From Porticoccus sp950063125 (GTDB lineage: Bacteria; Pseudomonadota; Gammaproteobacteria; Pseudomonadales; Porticoccaceae): a DNA stretch of 64,000 bases. This document shows positions 44,936 through 53,934 of this stretch, in pieces (positions within the stretch are counted from its first letter, which is position 1; every line of letters begins with the position of its first letter). The stretch lies in assembly GCF_963973895.1 (NCBI RefSeq), contig NZ_CAXBBF010000003.1; one strand, written 5' to 3'. A program made the translations under genes and the position numbers. A model generated the notes under the pieces. That model did not search any database and was not told where the DNA came from. It saw only the letters and a list, made by a program, of their open reading frames with translations.

Positions 44936-46078
44936 TTGGACATACGTGTTCTCGACAGCATTGACCAGTGTGACGCCCGGGACTGGGATACGCTGTTCGA
45001 CAGTGACTACCCTTTTTTACAGCACCGCTTTCTCTCTCTGCTGGAACACTCTGGCAGCGCCTGTACCCAGACGGGCTGGCACCCACAACACCTGTTGCTG
45101 AGCCAGGACGAGGTCACCGTTGCCGCGCTTCCGCTCTACCGTAAAACGCACTCGCGGGGCGAATACGTATTCGATTGGGCCTGGGCGGAGGCCTATCACG
45201 GGCACCGCCTCGACTATTACCCGAAGCTGCTCAGCGCGGTGCCCTTCACGCCGGCGTGCGGGCCGCGCCTCGGACTATTGCCCGGTATCGGTCTGAGCGA
45301 TATCAGCCCCATACTGCTGACGGCGATCCAGCAACTGGCGGGGCAGCAGGGTGCCACCGGCTGGCACTTGCTGTTTCCCCAGGCGACATTGTCGGACGCG
45401 CTGCAAACGGCAGGGGGGATGTTGCGCAGCGGCGTGCAATATCTCTGGAATAACCGAGATTACCGCGATTTCACCGATTTTACCGACACGTTCTCCTCAA
45501 GAAAGCGCAAGAATATCAATCGGGAGCGACACACCCTCAGGCGTGCAGGCCTGCTTGTCGAACGACTCACCGGTGAGCAGATCAGTGCCGACTGGTGGGA
45601 ATTCTTCTTCGTGCTCTATCATCGCACCTACCTCAAGCATAGCGGCAACAGCGGCTATCTGACCCAGGCCTTCTTCCACCAACTGGGCCAGACCATGCCC
45701 GATCAGGTGATGATGGTCGTCGCCATGGAGGGGGACGAAAAAGTCGCCGCCGCCCTGTTCTTCCACGATCACAATAACCTCTATGGTCGTTACTGGGGGT
45801 GCACTCGCGAGTACGACTTCCTGCATTTTGAACTTTGCTACTATCAGGGTATCGAATTTGCCATTGAGCGCGGATTGAGCACGTTCGATGCCGGGGCCCA
45901 GGGTGAGCACAAAATCAAACGGGGTTTCGAACCCACTGAAAATTGTTCTGTTCACTGGATCAGGCATCCCGACTTTGCCTATGCCATCGGTCGGTTTCTG
46001 AAGGAAGAGCGTCAATACGTACTTAACTATATTCAGGAAGCCCGGCGACAGTTACCATACAAATCCCTCGACCAATAA
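44936..46078 (+). CDS. FemAB-like GNAT acyltransferase (PF04339 type)
   Basis: A 380-aa protein of the FemAB-like/GNAT superfamily, once called DUF482. Seen are the N-terminal segment FLQHRFLSLLEHSGSA, the mid part HGHRLDYYPKLL, and FSSRKRKNINRERHTLRRAG. The C-terminal GNAT core is NLYGRYWGCTREYDFLHFE with FDAGAQGEHKIKRGFEP. It is thought to work in cell-envelope or lipid modification, but the substrate is unknown. The start is a TTG with GAGG seven bases before it. Confidence 0.87.
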   Translation: MDIRVLDSIDQCDARDWDTLFDSDYPFLQHRFLSLLEHSGSACTQTGWHPQHLLLSQDEVTVAALPLYRKTHSRGEYVFDWAWAEAYHGHRLDYYPKLLSAVPFTPACGPRLGLLPGIGLSDISPILLTAIQQLAGQQGATGWHLLFPQATLSDALQTAGGMLRSGVQYLWNNRDYRDFTDFTDTFSSRKRKNINRERHTLRRAGLLVERLTGEQISADWWEFFFVLYHRTYLKHSGNSGYLTQAFFHQLGQTMPDQVMMVVAMEGDEKVAAALFFHDHNNLYGRYWGCTREYDFLHFELCYYQGIEFAIERGLSTFDAGAQGEHKIKRGFEPTENCSVHWIRHPDFAYAIGRFLKEERQYVLNYIQEARRQLPYKSLDQ

Positions 46079-46112
46079 ACTCACCCTGTTCCCCCTGTGG
46101 AGGACTCTACTC

Positions 46113-46652
46113 GTGAAAACCCCTGTCTGGTTACTGGTCTTCAGTCTGCTGCTACTGCCCGCTGCCAGTCAGGCATCCAGCAAGCTGGAAATCGACCTGT
46201 TTGTGCAGGAAACTCTGGCCGACTTTTACAAGCAATCCTCTGCAGGACGCGAGCTGGCCTCCCGCGCCAAAGGCATGCTGGTTTTCCCGAAAATCTACAA
46301 GGCCGGCTTCTGGGTCGGGGGGGAATACGGTGAGGGCGCTTTGCGAATTGGCGGCAATACAGTGGGATATTACAACATTGCCTCGGCATCACTGGGGCTG
46401 CAACTGGGCGTTCAGAAAAAATCCCAGGTCATCCTTTTCATGACCGATGACGCCTTGCAAAAATTCCGTAACAGCCAAGGCTGGGAAGCCGGTGTTGACG
46501 GCAGCGTCGCCATTGCCAACTTCGGCGCTGCGGAAGAAATTGATACCAAAACGTTCCAGCAACCGATTATCGGCTTCGTTTTCTCCAACAAGGGATTGAT
46601 GTACAACCTGACCATCGAAGGGGCGAAGATAACACCCATTCAACCGCGCTGA
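46113..46652 (+). CDS. SYLF-domain (YSC84-like) lipid-binding exported protein
   Basis: A 179-aa exported protein with a signal peptide (to about residue 21, PAASQA) and a SYLF domain. Typical parts are SRAKGMLVFPKIYKAGFWVG, GGEYGEGAL, YYNIASASLGLQLGVQKKSQV and the closing NKGLMYNLTIEGAKITPI. Relatives bind phosphoinositides in eukaryotes; in bacteria the role is unknown, perhaps in the outer envelope. The start is a GTG with GGAGG upstream. It is convergent with the DUF938 gene. Confidence 0.88.
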   Translation: MKTPVWLLVFSLLLLPAASQASSKLEIDLFVQETLADFYKQSSAGRELASRAKGMLVFPKIYKAGFWVGGEYGEGALRIGGNTVGYYNIASASLGLQLGVQKKSQVILFMTDDALQKFRNSQGWEAGVDGSVAIANFGAAEEIDTKTFQQPIIGFVFSNKGLMYNLTIEGAKITPIQPR

Positions 46653-46670
46653 TTCGGAACCTTCCGGCGC

Positions 46671-47264
46671 CTACGTCCGCTGCCAGACCAGCAGACGGTT
46701 ATTTGCCGGCATGGCATGGTCATCCAGCAATGTCAGCCCGGCCTCATCGGCCAAACGATTAATTGCTTCGAAATCACGGATTCCCCGGTACGGGGCATTC
46801 TGCTTTAGCAACTGATCAAAGCGGGCATTGCTGTCACTGGTAAATTCACCGCCATAGTTAAAGGGCCCGTAAATCACCACATGTGCACCCGGCTGCAGCA
46901 GCTTTTCCAGCCCGGCAAACAGCCCAATCACCGATTGCCAGGACATGATGTGGCATGTGTTGGCGGTAAAGACCGCATCGGCACAGGTCACCGGCCAGGG
47001 CTGCTGATCAACGTCCAACACCAGCGGACGGCGCAGGTTTTCGGCGGGATGTTCATCAATCCAGCTGTTGATAGCGTCGTGATTCACCGCCAAGTCGGAG
47101 GTTTGCCAGATCAGGTGAGGTAATCGGGGGGCAAAGTACACAGCGTGCTGACCGGTACCACTACCCAGCTCAAGTACGTGACTGGAAGATGCCAACACCG
47201 CCTGTAGCACCTGAAAAATCGGCTGCCGGTTATTTTCGCAGGCCTGTGAAAAAGGTTTCGCCAT
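46671..47264 (-). CDS. DUF938 SAM-dependent methyltransferase
   Basis: A 197-aa methyltransferase of the DUF938 family. The SAM loop is HVLELGSGTGQHAVYFAPRL, followed by the family hallmark FTANTCHIMSW and GPFNYGGEFTSDSNARFDQ. The substrate is unknown. ATG at 47264 overlaps the yaaA stop (TGATG) and has a GGAGGGG site ahead. The two leftward genes are one operon. Confidence 0.88.
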   Translation of the reverse strand: MAKPFSQACENNRQPIFQVLQAVLASSSHVLELGSGTGQHAVYFAPRLPHLIWQTSDLAVNHDAINSWIDEHPAENLRRPLVLDVDQQPWPVTCADAVFTANTCHIMSWQSVIGLFAGLEKLLQPGAHVVIYGPFNYGGEFTSDSNARFDQLLKQNAPYRGIRDFEAINRLADEAGLTLLDDHAMPANNRLLVWQRT

Positions 47265-48052
47265 CACCCCTCCTCCTGCTCCGCCACGTCCCGAGTGAAA
47301 ACCCATTCCTGCGCTGAGGACATGGCAGACTGAAACCCATAGCCACCGAAATCAAATGCCTTGATGCCTTCGGGGTCATCAATACGCTGTTGAATCAGGT
47401 AGCGACTCATCAGCCCACGGGCTTTTTTGGCGTAAAAACTGATAATTTTGTATTTGCCGTTTTTCCAGTCCTTGAATACCGGTGTGACGATGTCGGCATT
47501 CAGCAAACCCGGCTGCACAGCTTTGAAATACTCATTGGAGGCCAGATTCAGCAACACTGGTCGCGACATTGCCGCGAGCTCAGCATTCAAGCCATCGGTA
47601 ATTTTTCTGCCCCAGAACTGATAGAGATCGGCACCGCGCGGATTGGCCAGGCGGGTTCCCATTTCCAGCCGGTAGGGTTGCATCAGATCCAGTGGCCGCA
47701 ACAGACCATAGAGTCCCGACAGAATCCGCAGATGCTGCTGCGCCCACTGCAGGTCGTCCCCCGAAAGGCTCTCGGCCGCCAGACCGGTGTAAACATCGCC
47801 CTTGAAGGCCAGCAGCGCCTGTTTTGCATTGCTGGTCGTGAATTTCGGCTGCCAGTTGAGATAGCGGCCAAAGTTCAGATCACCCAGCTTGGCACTGATA
47901 CCCATCAACTCCGACACCTGTGGTGGCGAAAGCTGCTGCAACTCGTCGATCAGCGCCTTTGAATCCTCCAGATAAGCGGGCATCGTAAAGTCCGCTGTGG
48001 TCGATGGCGTTTCATAATCCAGGGTCTTGGCGGGAGAAATAACAGTCAGCAT
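47264..48052 (-). CDS. yaaA: Peroxide stress protein YaaA
   Basis: A 262-aa protein of the YaaA/DUF328 family, which limits free iron and DNA damage during peroxide stress and binds DNA. It starts MLTVISPAKTLDYE and contains LNFGRYLNWQ, GDVYTGLAAE, LRILSGLYGLLRPLDLMQPYRLEMG (quoted in parts) and YAKKARGLMSRY, all typical. It overlaps the DUF938 gene by one base. Confidence 0.93.
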   Translation of the reverse strand: MLTVISPAKTLDYETPSTTADFTMPAYLEDSKALIDELQQLSPPQVSELMGISAKLGDLNFGRYLNWQPKFTTSNAKQALLAFKGDVYTGLAAESLSGDDLQWAQQHLRILSGLYGLLRPLDLMQPYRLEMGTRLANPRGADLYQFWGRKITDGLNAELAAMSRPVLLNLASNEYFKAVQPGLLNADIVTPVFKDWKNGKYKIISFYAKKARGLMSRYLIQQRIDDPEGIKAFDFGGYGFQSAMSSAQEWVFTRDVAEQEEG

Positions 48053-48135
48053 GGTTTATCCAATGTATGAAATCATTACAGGTTACCATGGTCTATTATA
48101 CTGCGTTGATCGCAATCTGTTCGTCAGGAGAATCC

Positions 48136-49692
48136 ATGCCCCGGGTCGTGCCCCTTTTCTTATCCACGCTAATGTTGCTCGTATTCTTGAGTGGTTGTTC
48201 GGTCAACCCCGTCACCGGCGAAAACCAGTTCTCACTGATGTCGGCAGAGCAGGAAGTGGAGATAGGTGCCAGCAACTATGCCCCGTCCCAGCAATCCCAG
48301 GGGGGACGCTACATCATTGACCCGGAAGTGCAGGCCTATGTCAGCGGTGTGGGAAAAAAACTGGCCGCCGTCAGTGATCGTCCCGACCTGCCCTACGAAT
48401 TTGTGGTACTGAACAACTCGGTGCCCAATGCCTGGGCTCTGCCCGGTGGCAAGATCGCCATCAATCGCGGGCTACTCGTGGAACTGGAGGATGAGTGCCA
48501 ACTGGCCGCCGTGCTGGCCCACGAAATTGTCCACGCCGCCGCCCGGCACAGCGCCGCACAGATGACCCGTGGCACTCTGTTGAGCATCGGTGCCGCCGCT
48601 GTCGGTGTGGCGGGCTCAAACTATGGTCTCGGCGAAATGGGCTCACAAGTGGCACAGATGGGTGCGGCTGCCTGGATGGCCAAGTACGGCCGCAGTGCCG
48701 AGCTGGAATCCGACGCCTACGGTATGGAATACATGGCTCGCGCCGGATACGACCCCAGTGGGGCAGTCAAGCTGCAGGAGACCTTCGTCAAACTGAGTGA
48801 AGGTCGTCAACAGGACTTCCTCAGCGGTTTGTTCGCCAGCCACCCCCCTTCACAGGAGCGGGTTGATGCCAACCGCATCAAGGCCGCGACACTCCCCAAA
48901 GGCGTCATCAATCGCGAGCTCTACCAACGCAAAATCGCCCAGATCAAACGCGACCAACCCGCCTACAAGGCCCAGGAAGCGGCCATGAAAGCCCTCAGTG
49001 CCGATAACCCGAAAGCCGCTCTCGGTGAACTGGACAAAGCCATTGCCATTCAGCCCAATGACGGTTATTTCTGGGAATTGCGCGGCCATGCCTGGGCCAT
49101 GCAGAAAAACATGAGCAATGCCGAACAGGCTTTCACCACTGCCATCGGTAAAAACCCCGACTATTTCAGCCACCATCTGTCCCGGGGCCTGCTGCGTTTT
49201 GAGGAGGGCAAAAAAACTGCTGCCCGCAGTGATCTGGAAAAGAGTTACCAGCTGCTGCCTACCCCCTATGCCGGTTACTATCTGGGTGAAATTGCACTGG
49301 AAAACGGCGACCAGAAAAATGCCATTAATTATTTCCAGTCCGCAGCCCAGGGTGGCGGTGAAATGGCCAAGAAAGCCCAGGCCCGGCTGGCGGTACTGGA
49401 ACTGGCCACCGCCCCCCACAAATACATCCTCAGCCAGTTGTCCCTGACGGACGACGGCTACCTGCGCGTCACCGTCAAAAACAACAGCCCGGTCACCGTC
49501 ACCAATGTGAAGCTGCAGGTCACCGAGATGGTGAATGCCTTTATTGCCGGTGGCAGCTCCACCATGAGTGGGCCGCGGCAGCTATCGCCGGGCCAGCAGG
49601 TGTCCATGAAAACCCGCATAGGCCCGTTCGCGGATGGCAACGACGCCGCCCGCTACCGCATTCAGGTCTCGTCTGTTGAGGTGGCCGAATAA
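48136..49692 (+). CDS. M48 family metalloprotease lipoprotein with TPR region
   Basis: Envelope zinc protease of 518 aa. The signal peptide ends in a lipobox (LSGCS, Cys near residue 19). The zinc motif HEIVH is at residues 129-133 and the third ligand Glu lies in SAELESDAYG near 192. The C-terminal half (about 280-420) has TPR-like repeats, so it resembles BepA and LoiP, which control outer-membrane assembly. It has a longer C-terminal extension (about 440-518, beta-rich). ATG at 48136 has GGAG seven bases ahead; the open frame further up is unsupported. Confidence 0.9.
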   Translation: MPRVVPLFLSTLMLLVFLSGCSVNPVTGENQFSLMSAEQEVEIGASNYAPSQQSQGGRYIIDPEVQAYVSGVGKKLAAVSDRPDLPYEFVVLNNSVPNAWALPGGKIAINRGLLVELEDECQLAAVLAHEIVHAAARHSAAQMTRGTLLSIGAAAVGVAGSNYGLGEMGSQVAQMGAAAWMAKYGRSAELESDAYGMEYMARAGYDPSGAVKLQETFVKLSEGRQQDFLSGLFASHPPSQERVDANRIKAATLPKGVINRELYQRKIAQIKRDQPAYKAQEAAMKALSADNPKAALGELDKAIAIQPNDGYFWELRGHAWAMQKNMSNAEQAFTTAIGKNPDYFSHHLSRGLLRFEEGKKTAARSDLEKSYQLLPTPYAGYYLGEIALENGDQKNAINYFQSAAQGGGEMAKKAQARLAVLELATAPHKYILSQLSLTDDGYLRVTVKNNSPVTVTNVKLQVTEMVNAFIAGGSSTMSGPRQLSPGQQVSMKTRIGPFADGNDAARYRIQVSSVEVAE

Positions 49693-49766
49693 ACAGACAC
49701 CGGCGCGGTGCGCAACGGTTCATGCCCGGGACCGGAATTCGGTTTCCAGTTCGAACTCTCACCGCG

Positions 49767-50630
49767 CTAAAACCCCCGGCTCAATGCCTCCACCAGAAAC
49801 ACCAGGGTGGAGGACAGCATCATCCGCTTCGGATTGGGGCCGACCCGCACAACCCAGATCACGGCAACAGCCGACGCCAGCACAAAAGGGAGGGTTGATG
49901 CCAACCCTCTCGACCCCAGCCCAAAGGCCAGCACCAACAACCCCAGCGTGGTTGCCAACAACACCGCTGAAACGCGACAGGTGACTGCGGCACCATGGCG
50001 CACCGCAAAGGACTGTTTGCCCGCCTGCCGATCCGTTTCGATCTGCGGCGGCTGGTGGGAAAACAGCAACGCCGTGGCAAAGGCCGCAAATGCACCCATC
50101 CCCAATAGTGAGCTCCAGCCAAACGGCTGTTCCGCGACAAACCACAGGCCGCCAAACACGCCGGGGCCATAGCAGAGCGCCGTGGCCCACTCCCCGGCGG
50201 CAGTGTAGGAAAGCGGACGCTGCCCGGCGTTATACAACACCCCCAGCACCGCTAGCGGCAGCGCAAAAACCAGAATCCACAACTGCTGGACAAACAACAG
50301 CACCAGCAGCCCCAGGGCACCACCGGCAGTCAGACTGATCAGGCCGTGATAAAAGGCGGTGCGGACACTGCCGTCGTGAATACGCACCCAGGAATCGTAC
50401 TTGAAGGTGTCGGCGCCCAGCTGCCAGTCCTTGGCATCATTGAGCAGGTTGATACCGTGTTGCAGCAGCACCACAGCCAGGGTCGCCGACCATAGCGCAG
50501 TGTGACTGAGCGGCATTTCCGCCAGCAGCCAGACCGCGACGCCGGGCAGTATCGATACCAGGTAGACAGCAGGGTTGAGCGCCTGCCACCATCTGACCGA
50601 TGAGAATTGCTCTACACGCTCAACGTTCAA
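49767..50630 (-). CDS. UbiA-superfamily prenyltransferase
   Basis: A 287-aa polytopic membrane protein with eight to nine spans and two Asp-rich motifs: NLLNDAKDWQLGAD and ETDRQAGKQS. These are those of MenA-like enzymes. It could attach an isoprenoid chain to a quinone-type or other aromatic acceptor. No menaquinone genes lie nearby and the organism has UbiA for ubiquinone, so the product is unclear. It follows the rubrerythrin-like gene after eight bases, on the same strand. Confidence 0.8.
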   Translation of the reverse strand: MNVERVEQFSSVRWWQALNPAVYLVSILPGVAVWLLAEMPLSHTALWSATLAVVLLQHGINLLNDAKDWQLGADTFKYDSWVRIHDGSVRTAFYHGLISLTAGGALGLLVLLFVQQLWILVFALPLAVLGVLYNAGQRPLSYTAAGEWATALCYGPGVFGGLWFVAEQPFGWSSLLGMGAFAAFATALLFSHQPPQIETDRQAGKQSFAVRHGAAVTCRVSAVLLATTLGLLVLAFGLGSRGLASTLPFVLASAVAVIWVVRVGPNPKRMMLSSTLVFLVEALSRGF

Positions 50631-50638
50631 ACAGGCTG

Positions 50639-51199
50639 TCAGGCCATTGCCCCGGCTTGTGGTGAACGGAAATTATCCAGGGCCGCCTGAAACCAGTGGG
50701 CGTGCTGGCGCTCGGAATCGATCACTTTCTGGTAAACCTCCGCGGTATCGGCGTCGTTCGCCGCCAGCGCCTGGTCGCGGAAACGGGGATAGATATCCTG
50801 GTATTCCCGCTCTTCCACCCGAATCGCCACCTGCAATGCCTTTTCCACTACCCCGTCGGGGTTCATGGCAATCAGCTCGTCACAATTGCTACGAATAGCT
50901 TCCAGGGCGTCGATAGCGCGCTGGGTATCTTCACCCCGTTGCGGTACGCCGATATCGCTGTACAGGGCCCGCAACCATACCGCGTGCAGTTTCTCCTCAC
51001 CGGCCACCTTGCGGAACAGGGTCGCCAGCTCCGGATAACCGGCCTTGCTCGCCCAGCGGGCAAACTCGGGGTACATCACCCGGTTTTCGTACTCCTCCAC
51101 ATCCACAAACGATGCCGCCGTCCCGGCCATATCATCAGACTGGCAGGCAGCCGCAAAGCACCCGAAAATCATCTCTTCGCTAATCTCAGCCTTTTCCAT
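50639..51199 (-). CDS. Rubrerythrin-like ferritin-fold diiron protein
   Basis: A 186-aa four-helix protein. Each half carries Glu and His ligands: DVEEYENRVMYPEF with GEEKLHAVW, and RVEEREYQDIYPRF with DSERQHAHW. This is a rubrerythrin-type diiron site. The C-terminal rubredoxin domain is missing, so electrons must come from another protein. It probably takes part in peroxide detoxification, like yaaA nearby. In an operon with the UbiA-type gene. Confidence 0.85.
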   Translation of the reverse strand: MEKAEISEEMIFGCFAAACQSDDMAGTAASFVDVEEYENRVMYPEFARWASKAGYPELATLFRKVAGEEKLHAVWLRALYSDIGVPQRGEDTQRAIDALEAIRSNCDELIAMNPDGVVEKALQVAIRVEEREYQDIYPRFRDQALAANDADTAEVYQKVIDSERQHAHWFQAALDNFRSPQAGAMA

Positions 51200-51377
51200 T
51201 GCTTTTCTCCGTGAAAGTCGTTCGGTTGGTAACGGGGTGTAACTGGAACAGCTACATTAACCTGTAACAGGGACTGGCAATACCTTTTGGATCATATTGT
51301 GGGTGGATGACCATTGATGACTATTGAGAGTCATCGCAACTAACGCTTCCACATTACAGCGCGACCCAATGGCAGCG

Positions 51378-51662
51378 TTAGCCAACAGCGGTAATACCCT
51401 CTATTTGTACAACACTCATGGCTTCCGAACGTTCGATAATTTTGACAATGGCGGATTGAATGGTCTCATCCTCCCGGGCATCGCTGATACTGGAAAAACG
51501 CTGTTCCTGTATTTCTGCTCCCTCTTCCAGGCAGAACTTCACTGACACCCCATCCGCGCAACCAGCGGTCTTGCCAAAATATTCTATGGTAATTTCCGGA
51601 TAGCCCTGGCGGCTCATTTTGACCCGCTTGGCTATACGTTTTTTGGACTTTTCAAGATTCAT
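51378..51662 (-). CDS. Small conserved hypothetical protein
   Basis: A 94-aa protein with a basic N-terminus (MNLEKSKKRIAKRVKMSRQG) and a mixed alpha/beta rest with EYFGKTAGCADGVSVKF. I do not recognise the family. The start ATG has AAGGGTGA six bases before it, and codon use looks coding. It is separated from the neighbours by 115-180 bases on each side, so it is probably a single-gene unit. Confidence 0.55.
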   Translation of the reverse strand: MNLEKSKKRIAKRVKMSRQGYPEITIEYFGKTAGCADGVSVKFCLEEGAEIQEQRFSSISDAREDETIQSAIVKIIERSEAMSVVQIEGITAVG

Positions 51663-51779
51663 AAAATCACCCTTCAGTGGGGGGGAGTATAACGCCAAGC
51701 ATTGAAGCTGATCGTGGGGTTTCTAATCTGACTCCAAATAATTTGTATTAATAGGTGATTGCCATTGCTGGTTGACGTG

Positions 51780-52640
51780 TTAGCGCATCAGCCTTTCCGT
51801 CAGGAACTGGCTACAGGCTTTAACCCGGGCATTACTACGCAAGTCCCGATGGGTCAGCAGCCAAAGGTCCGACTGAAACTCGCGGTCAAGTGAGCCTAAT
51901 GGGAGCAGCCCGTCGGCGACATCATCAGGCAGCAATGCAACCCCGAGACCGGCTTTCACCAGGGCCGCCATGCCCATCAGCGTATTGGCGCGGGCCACAA
52001 TGCTGACTGCTGAACAATGTTTCTCCAGCCACTGCATGGGTTTGAGTCGCAATAAAGCACGCTCCGGGCCAATCACCGGCATGCCACTCAATGCCTTTGC
52101 CGTGAAAACCCCGGATTGGCCATGGGCGAACCTTTCCGAACCATATAGCCGCCAGGGCATTGTCATTAATTTTCGACCCACCAGATGCTCCGGAGGGTTA
52201 TTGGTGGCACGCAGGGCGATATCGGCTTCCATCCGTGAAAGATTGAGATCGTCACCGTCAGCAAGGAGCTCTATCTCAATACCCGGGTAAAGTGCCCGGA
52301 ACTCCGCAAGCAAGGGCGGCAGCTGGTAATAGGCAAAACCGTCGGGGCAAGTAATACGCACCTTGCCTTCCAGGGTTTGATCGCCGCCGAGAATCATTCG
52401 ATCCACATCGTCAATGGCCTCGGCAACCTGTTCCACTCGCACCATCAACAGCTCACCGGCACCGGTCAACTGATAGCGGGCATCCCATCGCTCGAACAGA
52501 CGCACGCCGAGTTTTTCCTCCAGCCCCTTGATTCGCCGGAATACCGTGGAGTGATTGACACCCAGTCGCTTGCGGGCACCCGTAAGGCTCCCGGTTTCCG
52601 CAACTGCCTGAAAATATCGCAGATCATCCCAACTATCCAT
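51780..52640 (-). CDS. LysR-family transcriptional regulator
   Basis: A 286-aa LysR protein. The winged helix-turn-helix is at residues 15-60 (GSLTGARKRLGVNHSTVFRR), followed by the linker and a two-lobed effector domain. It is divergent from the DoxX-pirin-nitroreductase operon, and the 125-base gap has inverted repeats. The likely target is that operon and its own gene. The effector is unknown, but an electrophile or redox stress signal would suit the regulated genes. Confidence 0.9.
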   Translation of the reverse strand: MDSWDDLRYFQAVAETGSLTGARKRLGVNHSTVFRRIKGLEEKLGVRLFERWDARYQLTGAGELLMVRVEQVAEAIDDVDRMILGGDQTLEGKVRITCPDGFAYYQLPPLLAEFRALYPGIEIELLADGDDLNLSRMEADIALRATNNPPEHLVGRKLMTMPWRLYGSERFAHGQSGVFTAKALSGMPVIGPERALLRLKPMQWLEKHCSAVSIVARANTLMGMAALVKAGLGVALLPDDVADGLLPLGSLDREFQSDLWLLTHRDLRSNARVKACSQFLTERLMR

Positions 52641-52672
52641 AACGATGACTCACCCCGCTCGTTTTTGCATTT

Positions 52673-52720
52673 TTGCAAATATCGTTTGAGCATAATGAGA
52701 ATTATATTTCATATTTGCAA
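52673..52720. promoter_or_regulatory. Inverted repeats in the lysR/doxX gap (candidate LysR operator)
   Basis: TTGCAAATAT (52673-52682) and ATATTTGCAA (52711-52720) are perfect 10-bp inverted repeats 28 bases apart. Between them lies ATAAT-GAGA-ATTAT (52692-52705), which fits the T-N11-A LysR box. The position, between the regulator and the operon it faces, suits an operator. Confidence 0.6.
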
Positions 52721-52765
52721 CAATCATACTGCACCTGAACCCATTCACTTACAGAGGATCGCAAT

Positions 52766-53158
52766 ATGAACAAGTACGCAAACCACGGCACCGCCCTGCT
52801 TCGCATCAGCCTTGGCATTATCTATATCGCCCACAGTCTGTACCTGAAACTGGTGGTATTCACCCTGCCCGGCACAGCCGCCTTCTTTGCAAGCATCGGC
52901 TTGCCCGCTATAGCGGCCTACGCCACGTTTATCGTTGAGGTAATAGGTGGTATTGCATTGCTGCTGGGCTATCAGGCCCGCTGGGCGGCGTTGGCATTGA
53001 TACCCGTCGCACTGGGAGCCACCTGGGCCCACAGCGGTGCGGGCTGGGTATTCAGCAATGCCGGTGGTGGCTGGGAATACCCGTTGTTTCTCGCCATCAC
53101 CACGGCGGTCATTGCCCTACAGGGCAACGGTAGTCTGGCATTGCAACGCAATGCATGA
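52766..53158 (+). CDS. DoxX family membrane protein
   Basis: A 130-aa membrane protein with four spans: residues about 11-28, 45-70, 72-90 and 105-122. It begins ALLRISLGIIYIAHSLYLKL and contains FIVEVIGGIALLLGYQARWAA, typical of the DoxX group. DoxX-type proteins take part in quinone-linked redox defence in some bacteria. It overlaps the pirin gene by four bases and starts the operon opposite the LysR gene. Confidence 0.88.
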   Translation: MNKYANHGTALLRISLGIIYIAHSLYLKLVVFTLPGTAAFFASIGLPAIAAYATFIVEVIGGIALLLGYQARWAALALIPVALGATWAHSGAGWVFSNAGGGWEYPLFLAITTAVIALQGNGSLALQRNA

Positions 53159-53934
53159 GTCAACCCGTTAACCTGGAGCTATGCCGATGCACAAACACAT
53201 CCGGGCAAACGAGCGGGGCAAACGAGCGGGGCAGCACGCTGCTGCCCTGGCTCCGAAGCTATCACAGTTTTTCATTCAACCGGTATTACGACCCCGCGCG
53301 GATGGGCTTTGGCCCCCTGCGGGTAGTTAATCAGGATTGGGTGGCCCCCGGTGGCGGCTTCTCCAGCCATAGTCACCGTGACGCTTTGATCATCAGCCTG
53401 GTCACGCACGGTGAGATGGTTCACCGGGACAACGCCGGTCATGAACGTTTACTTGGCACCGGAGACTATCAGTATATGAGTGCGGGTAGCGGCATCCGTC
53501 ACAGCGAATTCAATGCCAGTGATACCGAGCCAATGGAATTTGTACAGATCTGGGTAACACCCCGCCACAAAAATACAGCACCTGCTTACCAGGTCCGGCA
53601 TTTTGACGATGCGGCGACGCTGCAGCCAATCGCCGCCGGGGAGGTGGATGTGGATACCAAGGCCTTTCAACTGGATCAGGACATCCGTATCTGGCAACTG
53701 CAACTCAACGCCGGAGAACACATCCAGCAAAACCTGCCCGATCAATGGCAGCGCCGGGTGCAACTTGTCAGGGGTGAAGTCACCCTGGAGAACATACTGC
53801 TGCAACCCGGCGACGCACTGGAATTCGGCCCAGACTTATACCCTAATCAGGTAACGACCTATCGGGCCAACAGCAACAGTCTGGCGCTGATCTTCGATAT
53901 TCCCGCACACCACCAACAGAGGACAACCCCATGA
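53155..53934 (+). CDS. Pirin family protein with an altered N-terminus
   Basis: A bicupin of the pirin family, 259 aa. Relatives are quercetin dioxygenases or redox-dependent transcription cofactors. Family parts are WLRSYHSFSFNRYYDPARMG, GGFSSHSHRDALIISLVTHG with the metal His pair, and SAGSGIRHSEFN. The first 26 residues are unlike the family. A 13-bp tandem duplication lies at 53203-53228. Without it, ATG at 53187 (GGAG eight bases upstream) would give the normal start MHKHIRANERGSTLLPW. In the present sequence that start runs out of frame, and only the ATG overlapping doxX stays in frame. Confidence 0.85.
   Translation: MSQPVNLELCRCTNTSGQTSGANERGSTLLPWLRSYHSFSFNRYYDPARMGFGPLRVVNQDWVAPGGGFSSHSHRDALIISLVTHGEMVHRDNAGHERLLGTGDYQYMSAGSGIRHSEFNASDTEPMEFVQIWVTPRHKNTAPAYQVRHFDDAATLQPIAAGEVDVDTKAFQLDQDIRIWQLQLNAGEHIQQNLPDQWQRRVQLVRGEVTLENILLQPGDALEFGPDLYPNQVTTYRANSNSLALIFDIPAHHQQRTTP
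53203..53233 (+). repeat. 13-bp tandem duplication inside the pirin gene
   Basis: GGGCAAACGAGCG is present twice in a row (53203-53215 and 53216-53228), followed by a partial third copy GGGCA at 53229-53233 (itself one base in from the next G). The length is not a multiple of three, so it shifts the reading frame between the ribosome-binding-site-proximal start and the rest of the gene. Confidence 0.9.
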
